NCBI GenBank assembly: GCA_050184585.1
Contig: JBFXAF010000003.1
Coordinates: 124,001 to 188,000, forward strand
Direction of reading: 5' to 3'
DNA from: JBFXAF01 sp050184585
Lineage (GTDB): Bacteria > Pseudomonadota > Alphaproteobacteria > Rhizobiales > Rhizobiaceae
Length of the DNA stretch: 64,000 nt
The notes under the pieces are model-generated. The model saw only the letters and a list, made by a program, of their open reading frames with translations. It was not told the DNA's origin and did not search any database. The translations under genes and the position numbers were made by a program. Below, in pieces: positions 17,034 through 25,160 of this stretch. Position 1 is the stretch's first letter. Each line of letters starts with the position of its first letter.

Positions 17034-17947
17034 CGCGCCAGCCTCGCCAGCCACCGCAGCACGAGCATGGTCGTTACCGCCATCATGGTGACGATCGCCA
17101 TGGTTGTGACCGAGAGCGCGGCGCCGAGCGGCCAGTTGGCGCCCTTGCCGAATTGCGCCTGGATGGTGTTCGAGATCATCACGCCGTCCTTGCCGCCGAC
17201 CAGCCGCGGCGTGACGAAGTCGCCGACGGTCGGGATCATGACGATCAGGATGGCCGAGACGATTCCCGGCATGGAAAGCGGCAGCGTGACGCGCAGGAAA
17301 CTGCGGACGGGGCCGTCGCCGAGATCCTTCGCCGCCTCGATCAGCGTGCGGTCCACCTTCTCCAGCGAGACGAAGATCGGCAGGATCGCGAAGGCCGCCC
17401 ACGCATGGGTCAGGGTGATGATGACGGCGTTGGTGTTGTAGAGGAACGCAGTCGATGGCTCGTCGATGACGCCCATGCCCAGGAGGCCGGAATTGAGCAC
17501 GCCGTTGTAGCCGAGGATCACCTTCCAGGACATGACGCGCAACAGGTAGCTCGTCCAGAACGGGATGGTGATGAGGAAGAGCCAGAGGCTCTTGTGCCGG
17601 CCGCCGTGGAACGAGATGTAGTAGGCGATCGGATAGGCGAAGATCACGGTCGCGATCGACACCACCACCGAAATGTAGAGCGAGCGGAAGAGCAGATCGC
17701 GATAGATCGGCTCGCTCAGCGCGATCCGGTACTGCTCCAGCGTGAAGGTGCGGTCGATCGTCAGGTAGTCCTGGGTCCAGAACGAGTGCGCGACCACCAC
17801 CAGGATGGGCACGCCGAGCAGGACGAGCGCGTAGAGGAAGGTCGGGCTTATGAGCGCCAGGCCCTGCGCGGGTTCGGAGTCGAGGAGCGATCGCCGCGGA
17901 ACATGCCGGACCTCCTGCGGGGTCGACCCTTCCGCGGCCGCCGTCAT
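17030..17947 (-). CDS. ABC transporter permease, PotB type
   Basis: A 305-residue permease with a cytoplasmic N-terminus and about six helices; the EAA loop is IEAAKDLGDGPVRSFLRVTLPLSMPGI. The start at 17947 is chosen for GAGG seven bases upstream; ATG at 18016 would add 23 Pro/Gly-rich residues of little merit. It is the first gene of the transporter operon and is transcribed away from operator 3 and the aminotransferase. Confidence 0.9.
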   Translation of the reverse strand: MTAAAEGSTPQEVRHVPRRSLLDSEPAQGLALISPTFLYALVLLGVPILVVVAHSFWTQDYLTIDRTFTLEQYRIALSEPIYRDLLFRSLYISVVVSIATVIFAYPIAYYISFHGGRHKSLWLFLITIPFWTSYLLRVMSWKVILGYNGVLNSGLLGMGVIDEPSTAFLYNTNAVIITLTHAWAAFAILPIFVSLEKVDRTLIEAAKDLGDGPVRSFLRVTLPLSMPGIVSAILIVMIPTVGDFVTPRLVGGKDGVMISNTIQAQFGKGANWPLGAALSVTTMAIVTMMAVTTMLVLRWLARLAR

Positions 17948-18089
17948 CGGCCGGCCTCGGGTGTGAATCGGCGTTCGCGGCGTCGTGCCATGCGGCGTCC
18001 CGGCATCGGCCGGCATCCCCCGCCGACCCGTCTCCCGATTTGAAGCGCATGAGCGCACCGAAATCAAGAGGCAACTGGAAAGATATTGA

Positions 18090-18105
18090 TTGAACGGATA
18101 TTCAG
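18090..18105. promoter_or_regulatory. Candidate BetI-like operator 3, divergent promoter region
   Basis: TTGAACGGATATTCAG, preceded by TTGAT, has the same TTGAA-N6-TTCA frame as operators 1 and 2. It lies between the divergent ABC importer operon and the aminotransferase gene. Because it is inside the upstream extension of the aminotransferase frame, it also argues that translation starts downstream, at 18186. Confidence 0.65.
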
Positions 18106-18185
18106 AATATGTCACAAACTCGACTGTTTTCCGTGGCTTGGACGAAACAAGCATTGTCCACGGTTACTGCGAAAGGATGATCACA

Positions 18186-19601
18186 ATGGCGGCAGCACGG
18201 CAACTCGAGCCCATCCAGGTCATCGACGACACGGCTGATCCGGTCGAAACCGCGCGCCGCCATCTCGTACAGCCCTGGGCCTATGCCGGGTCGATCGGCG
18301 CGGAGGCGCGCACCTTCGTCAGCAACGGCGAGGGCGTCTACATCACCGACGGCGAAGGCCGGCGGCTGATCGATGGGCCGGCGGGCATGTGGTGCCTGAA
18401 CGTCGGCCACCGCAACGAGGCGCTGGCGCGCGTGCTCTACGAGCAGGCGATGACGCTCTCCTACAACACGCCCTGGTACACGATGAGCGAGCCGTCGGCC
18501 GAACTCGCCGGCCGGATCGCGGCCTACGCGCCGGGCGACCTCAACCACGTCTTCTTCACCAGCGACGGCTCGACGGCGGTCGAGACCGCTCTTCGCTTCA
18601 TGCAGTTCTATAACAACGTCCGCGGTCGGCCGGAGAAGAAGCTGATCCTGTCGCGCGGCGGCGCCTATCATGGCTCCACCTATCTCGCCGCGTCCCTCAA
18701 CGGCCGTCCGCGCGACCGCGACTGGATGGACGGGGCCGACCAGCTCGTCGTGAAGCTTTCGTCGCCGAACCCGTTCCGCCGTCCCGCCGGCATGACGCTG
18801 GAAGGGTTTTCCGACTTCCTGGTCGAGGAGTTCCGCGAGACGGTCGCCCGCCTCGGCGCCGACAAGATCGGCGCCTTCATCGGCGAGCCCGTGCAGGCCT
18901 CGGGCGGCGTCGTCGTGCCGCCGCGGAACTACCTGCCGCGCATTCGCCAGATCTGTCGCGACAACGATATCCTCTACATTTCGGACGAGGTGGTGAACGC
19001 CTTCGGCCGGCTCGGCCACGTCTTCGCGTCGAAGGACGTGTTCGGCATCGAGCCCGACATGATCACCTTCGCCAAGGGCGTGACCTCCGCCTACTTCCCG
19101 CTCGGCGGCGTGGTCATCTCCGACCGGCTGCTGGAGACGCTGCGCCAGTCGAACCATGCGGCGGCGATGTTCGGTCACGGCTTCACCTACACCAGCCATC
19201 CGATCGGCTGCGCCGTGGCGCTGAAGAACCTGGAACTCCTGGAAGGCGGCATTCTCGACCACGTCCGCGATGTCGCGCCGTATTTCCAGGCGCGGTTGAA
19301 GACGCTGGAGGAGCTGCCTCTCGTCGGCGAGGTGCGCGGCGCCGGGCTGATGGCCTGCATCGAATGCGTCGCCGACCGCGAGAGCAAGAACCCGCTGGCG
19401 CTCGACAACAGCGTGGGCAAGCGCATCGACGCGCACTGCCACGAGCTCGGGCTGCTGGTCAGGCCGCTGATCAACATGTGTGTGATGTCGCCGCCGCTCA
19501 TCATTACGCGGGAGCAGATCGACGACATGGTCTCGATCCTTCGCGAAGGCATTTCGCGGACCATGGACGATCTGCGGCGCGAGGGAGTCTGGCAGGGCTG
19601 A
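18186..19601 (+). CDS. Class III PLP-dependent aminotransferase
   Basis: A 471-residue omega-aminotransferase-type enzyme. The PLP lysine is in ITFAKGVTSAYFPLGGV, the phosphate contact in FFTSDGSTAVETALRF, and the cofactor Asp in ILYISDEVVNAFGR. Members act on beta-alanine, putrescine, GABA or related terminal amines with pyruvate or oxoglutarate. ATG at 18186 has AAGGA eight bases upstream; the frame opens earlier, but that part carries operator 3. It is followed by malonyl-CoA synthetase, which suggests (inference) beta-alanine to malonate semialdehyde as the reaction. Confidence 0.88.
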   Translation: MAAARQLEPIQVIDDTADPVETARRHLVQPWAYAGSIGAEARTFVSNGEGVYITDGEGRRLIDGPAGMWCLNVGHRNEALARVLYEQAMTLSYNTPWYTMSEPSAELAGRIAAYAPGDLNHVFFTSDGSTAVETALRFMQFYNNVRGRPEKKLILSRGGAYHGSTYLAASLNGRPRDRDWMDGADQLVVKLSSPNPFRRPAGMTLEGFSDFLVEEFRETVARLGADKIGAFIGEPVQASGGVVVPPRNYLPRIRQICRDNDILYISDEVVNAFGRLGHVFASKDVFGIEPDMITFAKGVTSAYFPLGGVVISDRLLETLRQSNHAAAMFGHGFTYTSHPIGCAVALKNLELLEGGILDHVRDVAPYFQARLKTLEELPLVGEVRGAGLMACIECVADRESKNPLALDNSVGKRIDAHCHELGLLVRPLINMCVMSPPLIITREQIDDMVSILREGISRTMDDLRREGVWQG

Positions 19602-19636
19602 AACCCGGCTGGCCCAGGGCAGGCTTTTGCGCGTAA

Positions 19637-19662
19637 AGGTGCGTCCTTCGCAGGACGCACCT
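19637..19662 (+). promoter_or_regulatory. Hairpin covering the ribosome-binding site of matB
   Basis: AGGTGCGTCC, loop TTCGCA, GGACGCACCT: a perfect 10-bp stem ending two bases before the ATG at 19664. The likely ribosome site AGGA (19652-19655) straddles the loop and 3' arm. There is no T-run, so a plain intrinsic terminator is unlikely; a translation-control or partial attenuation role is more plausible. Confidence 0.7.
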
Positions 19663-19663
19663 C

Positions 19664-21178
19664 ATGACCAACATCCTCTTCGACGCGCTGTTCGCGCCGC
19701 ATCTCGATAGCCGCCGAACCTTTCTCATCCTCGGGGACGGGCGCGAGATCGCCTATCGCGACTTCCTCGCCATGGCCGCCCGCTTCGCCCATGCACTGCG
19801 CGAAGCCGGCGTCGAACCGGGCGATCGCATCGCGCTGCAGGCGAGAAAGTCGGCCGAGGCGCTGGCCGTCTATGCTGCCTGCGTCATGTCGGGCGCCGTC
19901 TTCCTGCCGCTCAACACGGCCTACACGCCGAACGAGGTCGCCTATTTCGTCGGCGATTCCGGCGCGAAGGTGCTGATCTGCGACGGCGGTTCGGAAGCGG
20001 CGCTCGCGGACGTTGCCGCGAAGAACGGGACGACGCTCCTCACCTTGAACGCGGACGGCTCGGGCACGCTCTCCGATGCCGCGCGCGGACAATCGCAACG
20101 CTTCGATCCCATCGACCGCAGGGCCGGCGACCTCGCCGCGCTGCTCTATACCTCGGGCACGACCGGGCGCTCCAAGGGCGCGATGCTCTCCCATGACAAT
20201 CTGATCTCCAACGCCGATGCGCTGGTCGAGACATGGCGCTTCACCGGGGACGACGTGCTGCTCCACGCATTGCCGATCTTCCACACGCACGGCCTCTTCG
20301 TGGCCACCAACGTCATGCTGCTGGCCGGCGGCTCGATGATCTTCCTGCCCGGCCTCGACGTGGACGACCTCGTCCGCTTCATGCCGAAGGCCACGACGAT
20401 GATGGGCGTGCCGACCTTCTACACGCGCCTGCTCGGCGACGCGCGGCTCTCCCGCGACCTGGTCGCGCATATGCGCCTCTTCGTCTCCGGCAGCGCGCCG
20501 CTGCTCGCCGAGACGCATCGGGAGTTCGAGACACGCACGGGCCAGCGCGTGCTCGAGCGCTACGGCATGACCGAGACCAACATGAACACGTCCAACCCCT
20601 ATGAGGGGGAGCGGCGTGCCGGAACGGTCGGCTTGCCGCTGCCGGGCGTCGAGGTTCGGATCTCCGAACCCGAAACCGGCCGGGCGGTCGCCGCCGGCGA
20701 GATCGGCGTCATCGAGGTGAAGGGGCGCAACGTGTTCTCCGGCTACTGGAACATGCCGGAAAAGACGAAGGAGGAGTTCCGCGCGGACGGTTTCTTCATC
20801 ACCGGCGATCTCGCCACGATGGACGCGGACGGGTACGTGACCATCGTCGGGCGCGCCAAGGACCTCGTCATCTCCGGCGGCTACAACATCTACCCGAAGG
20901 AGATCGAGCTTCTCATCGACGCGCTGCCGGGAGTGGAGGAATCCGCCGTCGTCGGCGTGCCGCATCCCGATCTCGGCGAGGGCGTGGTCGCGGTGGTCAC
21001 CGCGAAGAAGGGCGTGACGCTCGACCCCGACGCGCTGCTCGCCGGCATCGCCGCCGACCTCGCACGCTTCAAGCAGCCGCGCCATGTCGCCGTGGTCGAC
21101 GAACTGCCGCGCAACACGATGGGCAAGGTCCAGAAGAACCTGCTGAGGGAACGTCTCAGGGGCGTCTTCGGGGAATAG
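19664..21178 (+). CDS. matB: Malonyl-CoA synthetase
   Basis: A 504-residue acyl-CoA ligase, the same length as Rhizobium MatB. The P-loop is LLYTSGTTGRSKGAML; HALPIFHTHGLFVATNVMLLAGGSM, RYGMTETNMNTSNPYEGERR and the C-terminal LPRNTMGKVQKN lysine region match MatB, including the Arg-containing malonate-binding segment. It converts malonate, ATP and CoA to malonyl-CoA. In rhizobia it is usually beside matA/matC; neither is here. Placement after an aminotransferase suggests disposal of a three-carbon dicarboxylate product. A stem-loop overlaps its ribosome site. Confidence 0.93.
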   Translation: MTNILFDALFAPHLDSRRTFLILGDGREIAYRDFLAMAARFAHALREAGVEPGDRIALQARKSAEALAVYAACVMSGAVFLPLNTAYTPNEVAYFVGDSGAKVLICDGGSEAALADVAAKNGTTLLTLNADGSGTLSDAARGQSQRFDPIDRRAGDLAALLYTSGTTGRSKGAMLSHDNLISNADALVETWRFTGDDVLLHALPIFHTHGLFVATNVMLLAGGSMIFLPGLDVDDLVRFMPKATTMMGVPTFYTRLLGDARLSRDLVAHMRLFVSGSAPLLAETHREFETRTGQRVLERYGMTETNMNTSNPYEGERRAGTVGLPLPGVEVRISEPETGRAVAAGEIGVIEVKGRNVFSGYWNMPEKTKEEFRADGFFITGDLATMDADGYVTIVGRAKDLVISGGYNIYPKEIELLIDALPGVEESAVVGVPHPDLGEGVVAVVTAKKGVTLDPDALLAGIAADLARFKQPRHVAVVDELPRNTMGKVQKNLLRERLRGVFGE

Positions 21179-21676
21179 CCCACGCCTTCTCACCACCACG
21201 CCGGGGCCTCCGTCCGGCCATTTGCCATTCATCCCATGACTCGCATTCCGACCCGGCTTCGCCGGTCGGGCGTCATGAGTGGTCGGGAAGCGGGCGCGGG
21301 ATTCGTGCCTGCTGAAACAAAGTATGGCGCGAACGTCCGCGCCCGCCGGCGACTTTTGGCGTCCGCCCGATCCGCTTCCCCCGCCTTCGCCTCCTTTCGT
21401 CGGCTCCGGAGGGGTTAAGTGCAACCGTCCGGCACGCACGGGTCCTGTTGCCCGCAGGGGAACCTTCGGCGGAGCCTCCCCGGGCGACGGCTACGAACCG
21501 CCACCGGAGGCGCCGGTCGTCTCCCGCTGGCCACCGTCGCGAACAGCGATCCCGATGGAAACGACGGGCGCATCGTAGGCGCGGGCGGAGGGAGGTGGAC
21601 GGAATGGGCGGAGAAATCGTGCAAGCGATTGAAATCGCTGGAGGTGGGTAGAAAGTATGTCCACCGGCAGAACGCG
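21179..21676. other. Gene-free interval
   Basis: About 500 bases between matB and the repeat before ilvD. Several open frames occur on both strands but they overlap one another, lack ribosome sites and read as Arg/Pro/Ser-rich shadow. Short GC-rich inverted segments are frequent, as in mosaic intergenic DNA. Nothing firmer is visible. Confidence 0.55.
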
Positions 21677-21837
21677 ATCCCTCCCCCTTCAGGGTAGGTA
21701 TCCGAGCGCAGCGAGGCGGGTGGGGTCCAACCGCCCGGTCCCGGCACGAACTTGTCAGCGGCGAAAGTGACGGGCGCATCACGGGCTACCCTACCCGGCC
21801 GCTTCGCGGCCACCCTCCCCGTAAGGGGGGAGGGAGC
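21677..21837. repeat. Intergenic mosaic repeat element
   Basis: The left end carries TCCCTCCCCCTTCAGGG and the right end an imperfect inverted copy ending in GGGGGGAGGGA, with an internal stem GGCCGC-TTC-GCGGCC (21798-21812). The layout of polypyrimidine ends and internal stems resembles the short palindromic elements of rhizobial chromosomes. It is immediately downstream of the ilvD stop and may serve as its 3' structure. Confidence 0.6.
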
Positions 21838-21845
21838 GCGCGCGC

Positions 21846-23681
21846 CTACTCCGGCAGGATCCTGACCGCGCCCATGTCGGCGCTGGAGGCGAAGGCGGCG
21901 TAGGCCCTGAGCGCCGTGGTCACGTTGCGCTTGCGCGGCGCGACCGGTCTCCAGCCGAACCGGTCCTGTTCGACGCGGCGGCGGCCGAGTTCGTCGTCGG
22001 CGACACGGAGGTTGACCTTGCGGTTCGGGATGTCGATGTCGATGATGTCGCCGTCGCGCACCAGCCCGATCGCGCCGCCGCTGGCCGCTTCCGGCGAGAC
22101 GTGGCCGATCGAGAGCCCGGACGTGCCGCCCGAAAAGCGCCCGTCGGTGATGAGCGCGCAGGCCTTGCCGAGCCCCTTCGATTTCAGGTAGCTGGTCGGA
22201 TAGAGCATCTCCTGCATGCCCGGCCCGCCCTTCGGCCCCTCGTAGCGGATGACGACCACGTCGCCCTCCTTCACCTCGTTCGACAGGATGCCCTTCACCG
22301 CCGCGTCCTGGCTCTCATAGACGACCGCCGGGCCGGAGAACTTCAGGATCGACTCGTCCACGCCGGCCGTCTTGACCACGCAGCCGTCGAGCGCGATGTT
22401 GCCCTTGAGCACGGCAAGGCCGCCATCCTTGGAGAACGGGTTTTCCGCAGAGCGGATAACGCCTGACTTGCGGTCGAGGTCGAGGTCCTGCCAGCGGTTC
22501 GACTGCGAGAATGCCTGGGTGGTGCGCACGCCACCGGGGGCGGCCCTGAAGAACTCGCGGACGTTTTCGCTGTTGGTGCGCGACACGTCCCACTGGTCGA
22601 GCGCATCGCCCATCGTCACGGCGTGCACGGTCGGCTCGTCGCGGTTGATCAGGCGGGCGCGGTCGAGCTGGCCGAGAATCGCGGGGATACCGCCGGCGCG
22701 GTGCACGTCCTCCATGTGCACGTCGGACTTGGCGGGAGCGACCTTGCACAGGACCGGGACGCGCAGCGACAGCGCATTGATGTCGTCCAGCGTGAAGTCG
22801 ACGCCGCCCTCGTATGCCGCAGCCAGGATATGCAGCACCGTGTTGGTCGAGCCGCCCATCGCGATGTCCAGCGCCATGGCGTTCTCGAACGCCTTCTTGG
22901 TGGCGATGTTCCGGGGCAGCGCGGTCTCGTCGTCCTGCTCGTAGTAGCGGCGCGCGAGATCGACGATCAGGTGGCCGGCCTCGACGAAAAGCCGCTTGCG
23001 GTCGGCATGGGTGGCGAGCGTCGAGCCGTTACCGGGCAGCGACAGGCCGAGCGCCTCGGTGAGGCAGTTCATCGAGTTCGCCGTGAACATGCCCGAGCAC
23101 GAGCCGCAGGTGGGGCATGCGGCCTGCTCGACTGCAAGGACTTCCTCCTCGGTGTATTTTTCGTCGGCGGCGTAGACCATTGCGTCGATCAGGTCGAGCG
23201 CCTGGAGCTTGCCTTTCACCATCGCCTTGCCGGCCTCCATCGGTCCGCCGGACACGAAGACGGCCGGGATGTTCAGGCGCATGGCGGCATTGAGCATTCC
23301 GGGCGTGATCTTGTCGCAGTTGGAGATGCAGACCATCGCGTCGGCGCAGTGGCCGTTGACCATGTACTCGACCGAGTCGGCGATCACCTCGCGCGACGGC
23401 AGCGAATAGAGCATGCCGTCATGGCCCATCGCGATGCCGTCGTCGACGGCGATGGTGTTGAATTCCTTGGCGACGCCGCCGGCCTTCTCGATCTCGCGGG
23501 CGACGAGCTGGCCGAGATCCTTCAGGTGCACATGGCCCGGCACGAATTGCGTGAAGGAGTTGACCACCGCGATGATTGGCTTGCCGAAATCCGAATCCTT
23601 CATGCCTGTGGCGCGCCAGAGGCCGCGCGCGCCGGCCATGTTGCGGCCGTGGGTTGTGGTGCGGGAGCGATAGGCAGGCAT
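21846..23681 (-). CDS. ilvD: Dihydroxy-acid dehydratase
   Basis: A 611-residue IlvD, the fourth step of valine/isoleucine synthesis, dehydrating dihydroxy-acids to 2-oxo acids. Fe-S ligands lie in CISNCDKITPGM and CPTCGSCSGMF, and the C-terminus has the GRFSGGTSGLSIGH segment with its catalytic-site serine. The start at 23681 (MPAYRSRTTTHGRNMAGARG) is the family's standard N-terminus; the frame stays open 103 codons further but with no homology. It stands alone, divergent from the arsR-type gene. Confidence 0.96.
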   Translation of the reverse strand: MPAYRSRTTTHGRNMAGARGLWRATGMKDSDFGKPIIAVVNSFTQFVPGHVHLKDLGQLVAREIEKAGGVAKEFNTIAVDDGIAMGHDGMLYSLPSREVIADSVEYMVNGHCADAMVCISNCDKITPGMLNAAMRLNIPAVFVSGGPMEAGKAMVKGKLQALDLIDAMVYAADEKYTEEEVLAVEQAACPTCGSCSGMFTANSMNCLTEALGLSLPGNGSTLATHADRKRLFVEAGHLIVDLARRYYEQDDETALPRNIATKKAFENAMALDIAMGGSTNTVLHILAAAYEGGVDFTLDDINALSLRVPVLCKVAPAKSDVHMEDVHRAGGIPAILGQLDRARLINRDEPTVHAVTMGDALDQWDVSRTNSENVREFFRAAPGGVRTTQAFSQSNRWQDLDLDRKSGVIRSAENPFSKDGGLAVLKGNIALDGCVVKTAGVDESILKFSGPAVVYESQDAAVKGILSNEVKEGDVVVIRYEGPKGGPGMQEMLYPTSYLKSKGLGKACALITDGRFSGGTSGLSIGHVSPEAASGGAIGLVRDGDIIDIDIPNRKVNLRVADDELGRRRVEQDRFGWRPVAPRKRNVTTALRAYAAFASSADMGAVRILPE

Positions 23682-23868
23682 GGCTATTCCAATCGGTTTC
23701 CGGGCGTCCGGGGCGAGGCGGTATTCAAAACGCCATTCCGCGCGCGAGTGCAAGCTTTGACTGGCATGCGCGGCCAAGAGGCCGGCCGGGCGCGATGCGC
23801 GACAAACACTTAGCAGGTTGACAAAGTTTTCTCTTGCGCCGCCGGCGAAGCCCGTGATAGTTAGCGAC

Positions 23869-24210
23869 ATGGCTAAGCATGAACCTGATCTCTCGCTGCT
23901 CTTCCATGCTCTGGCCGATCCGACCCGTCGGTCGATCATCACCCGGCTGGCCGAAGGGCCAGCGCGGGTGACCGACCTGGCCGGTCCCACGGGATTGCGC
24001 CTGCCGACTGTGATGCGTCACCTCTCGGTGCTGGAGGAGGCAGGATTGATCTCGACGTCGAAGGACGGGCGGGTACGCACATGCGCGATCAAACCCGAAG
24101 CGATGGAGCCCGTGCGATCATGGATCGATGAACAGCGGACCATCTGGGAGGCGCGGCTCGACCGTCTGGATGCATTTGTCATGGGTGTCATGAAGGAACG
24201 CGGAAAATGA
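23869..24210 (+). CDS. ArsR-family transcriptional regulator
   Basis: A 113-residue winged-helix regulator: FHALADPTRRSIITRLAEGPARVTDLAGPTGLRLPTVMRHLSVLEEAGLI is the typical HTH. No metal-binding cysteine pair is present (one Cys only), as in the ArsR members that pair with SRPBCC proteins. The start at 23869 (MAKHEPD) has a weak ribosome site. Its stop overlaps the next start as ATGA, so it probably regulates and is translated with the SRPBCC gene. Confidence 0.88.
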   Translation: MAKHEPDLSLLFHALADPTRRSIITRLAEGPARVTDLAGPTGLRLPTVMRHLSVLEEAGLISTSKDGRVRTCAIKPEAMEPVRSWIDEQRTIWEARLDRLDAFVMGVMKERGK

Positions 24211-25133
24211 CGACGAACTCCAAGCCCGGCGACGCTGCCGTCACGCCCCTCGGCTACAGGACGGATCGCTTTGCGACGCTGACCTTCGAGCGCGAGGTGG
24301 CCGCGCCGCCGTCGGTGCTGTGGCAGGCCTGGACGGACCCGGCCGCGCGGGCGGTCTGGGCTGCGCCTTCGCCCTCTGTCACCGTGGAGTTCCTGGAGGC
24401 CGACACCCGGGTCGGTGGACGCGAGGTCTCGCTCTGCAAGGTGGAGGGCGAGCCGGACATACGCTGCGAGTGCGGCTGGCTGTTGTTGCAGCCCGCCATA
24501 TGCAGCGTGAACTACGAAATGATCTCGTCCGTGGGCGTGACGCAATCGGCGGCGCTGGTGACGGCGGATCTTTCAGGCGCGGGCGAGCGCAGCCGGCTGG
24601 TCGTGACGGTCCAGCTTTCGTCGCTGGCCGAGGACATGGAGGCAGGCTACCGGCAGGGCTTCGGCGCGGGCCTGGACAATCTCGCGGGCGTGGCCGAACG
24701 GACCATGCTGCTGGAGCGCGTGATCCAGGCGCCGCGAGCGGTTGTCTGGGGGGCGTGGATGAACAACGAGACGCTGCCCCGATGGTGGGGGCCGGACGGC
24801 TTTTCCTGTCGTACGAAGAGGATAGACCTTCGGACGGGCGGCGAATGGGTTTTCGACATGATCGGGCCGGACGGCACGGTCTTCCCGAACCATCACCTCT
24901 ATCACGAGGTCCGGCCCGAGGACCGGATCGGCTATTCGCTGCTGTGGGGCGAGAACGGGCCGAAACATGCCGATGCCTGGGTCACGTTCGAGGACCATGA
25001 CGGGGTCACGAAGGTGACGCTCGGCATGATCTTCAGCACCGCCGCCGAGTTCCAGACGGCGAAGGGGTTCGGGGCGGTGGAACTGGGACTGCAAACCCTG
25101 GGCAAGCTGGAGCGCTTCATCACGTCTCGGTGA
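24207..25133 (+). CDS. Fused tandem SRPBCC/AHSA1-domain protein
   Basis: A 308-residue protein with two START-like domains: residues about 20-155 (FEREVAAPPSVLWQAWTDPAARAVWAAP) and 165-305 (LERVIQAPRAVVWGAWMNNETLPRWWGPDGF). Each has the ligand-cavity pattern of Hsp90-activator-homologue proteins. In most genomes these domains are encoded by separate ArsR-linked genes; here they are fused. Function unknown, possibly binding a small hydrophobic ligand. Confidence 0.85.
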   Translation: MTTNSKPGDAAVTPLGYRTDRFATLTFEREVAAPPSVLWQAWTDPAARAVWAAPSPSVTVEFLEADTRVGGREVSLCKVEGEPDIRCECGWLLLQPAICSVNYEMISSVGVTQSAALVTADLSGAGERSRLVVTVQLSSLAEDMEAGYRQGFGAGLDNLAGVAERTMLLERVIQAPRAVVWGAWMNNETLPRWWGPDGFSCRTKRIDLRTGGEWVFDMIGPDGTVFPNHHLYHEVRPEDRIGYSLLWGENGPKHADAWVTFEDHDGVTKVTLGMIFSTAAEFQTAKGFGAVELGLQTLGKLERFITSR

Positions 25134-25160
25134 CGAGCCACTCTCGCCGCGATCATTCGT

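Noticed and set aside
18102..21439. Long minus-strand open frames of 446 and 750 codons opposite the aminotransferase and matB genes
   Set aside because: They mirror real genes in GC-rich DNA, have His/Arg/Gly-rich translations without domains, and no ribosome sites.
21279..21813. Several 60-170 codon frames in the gap before ilvD
   Set aside because: They overlap on both strands, include the mosaic repeat and show no family resemblance or start context.
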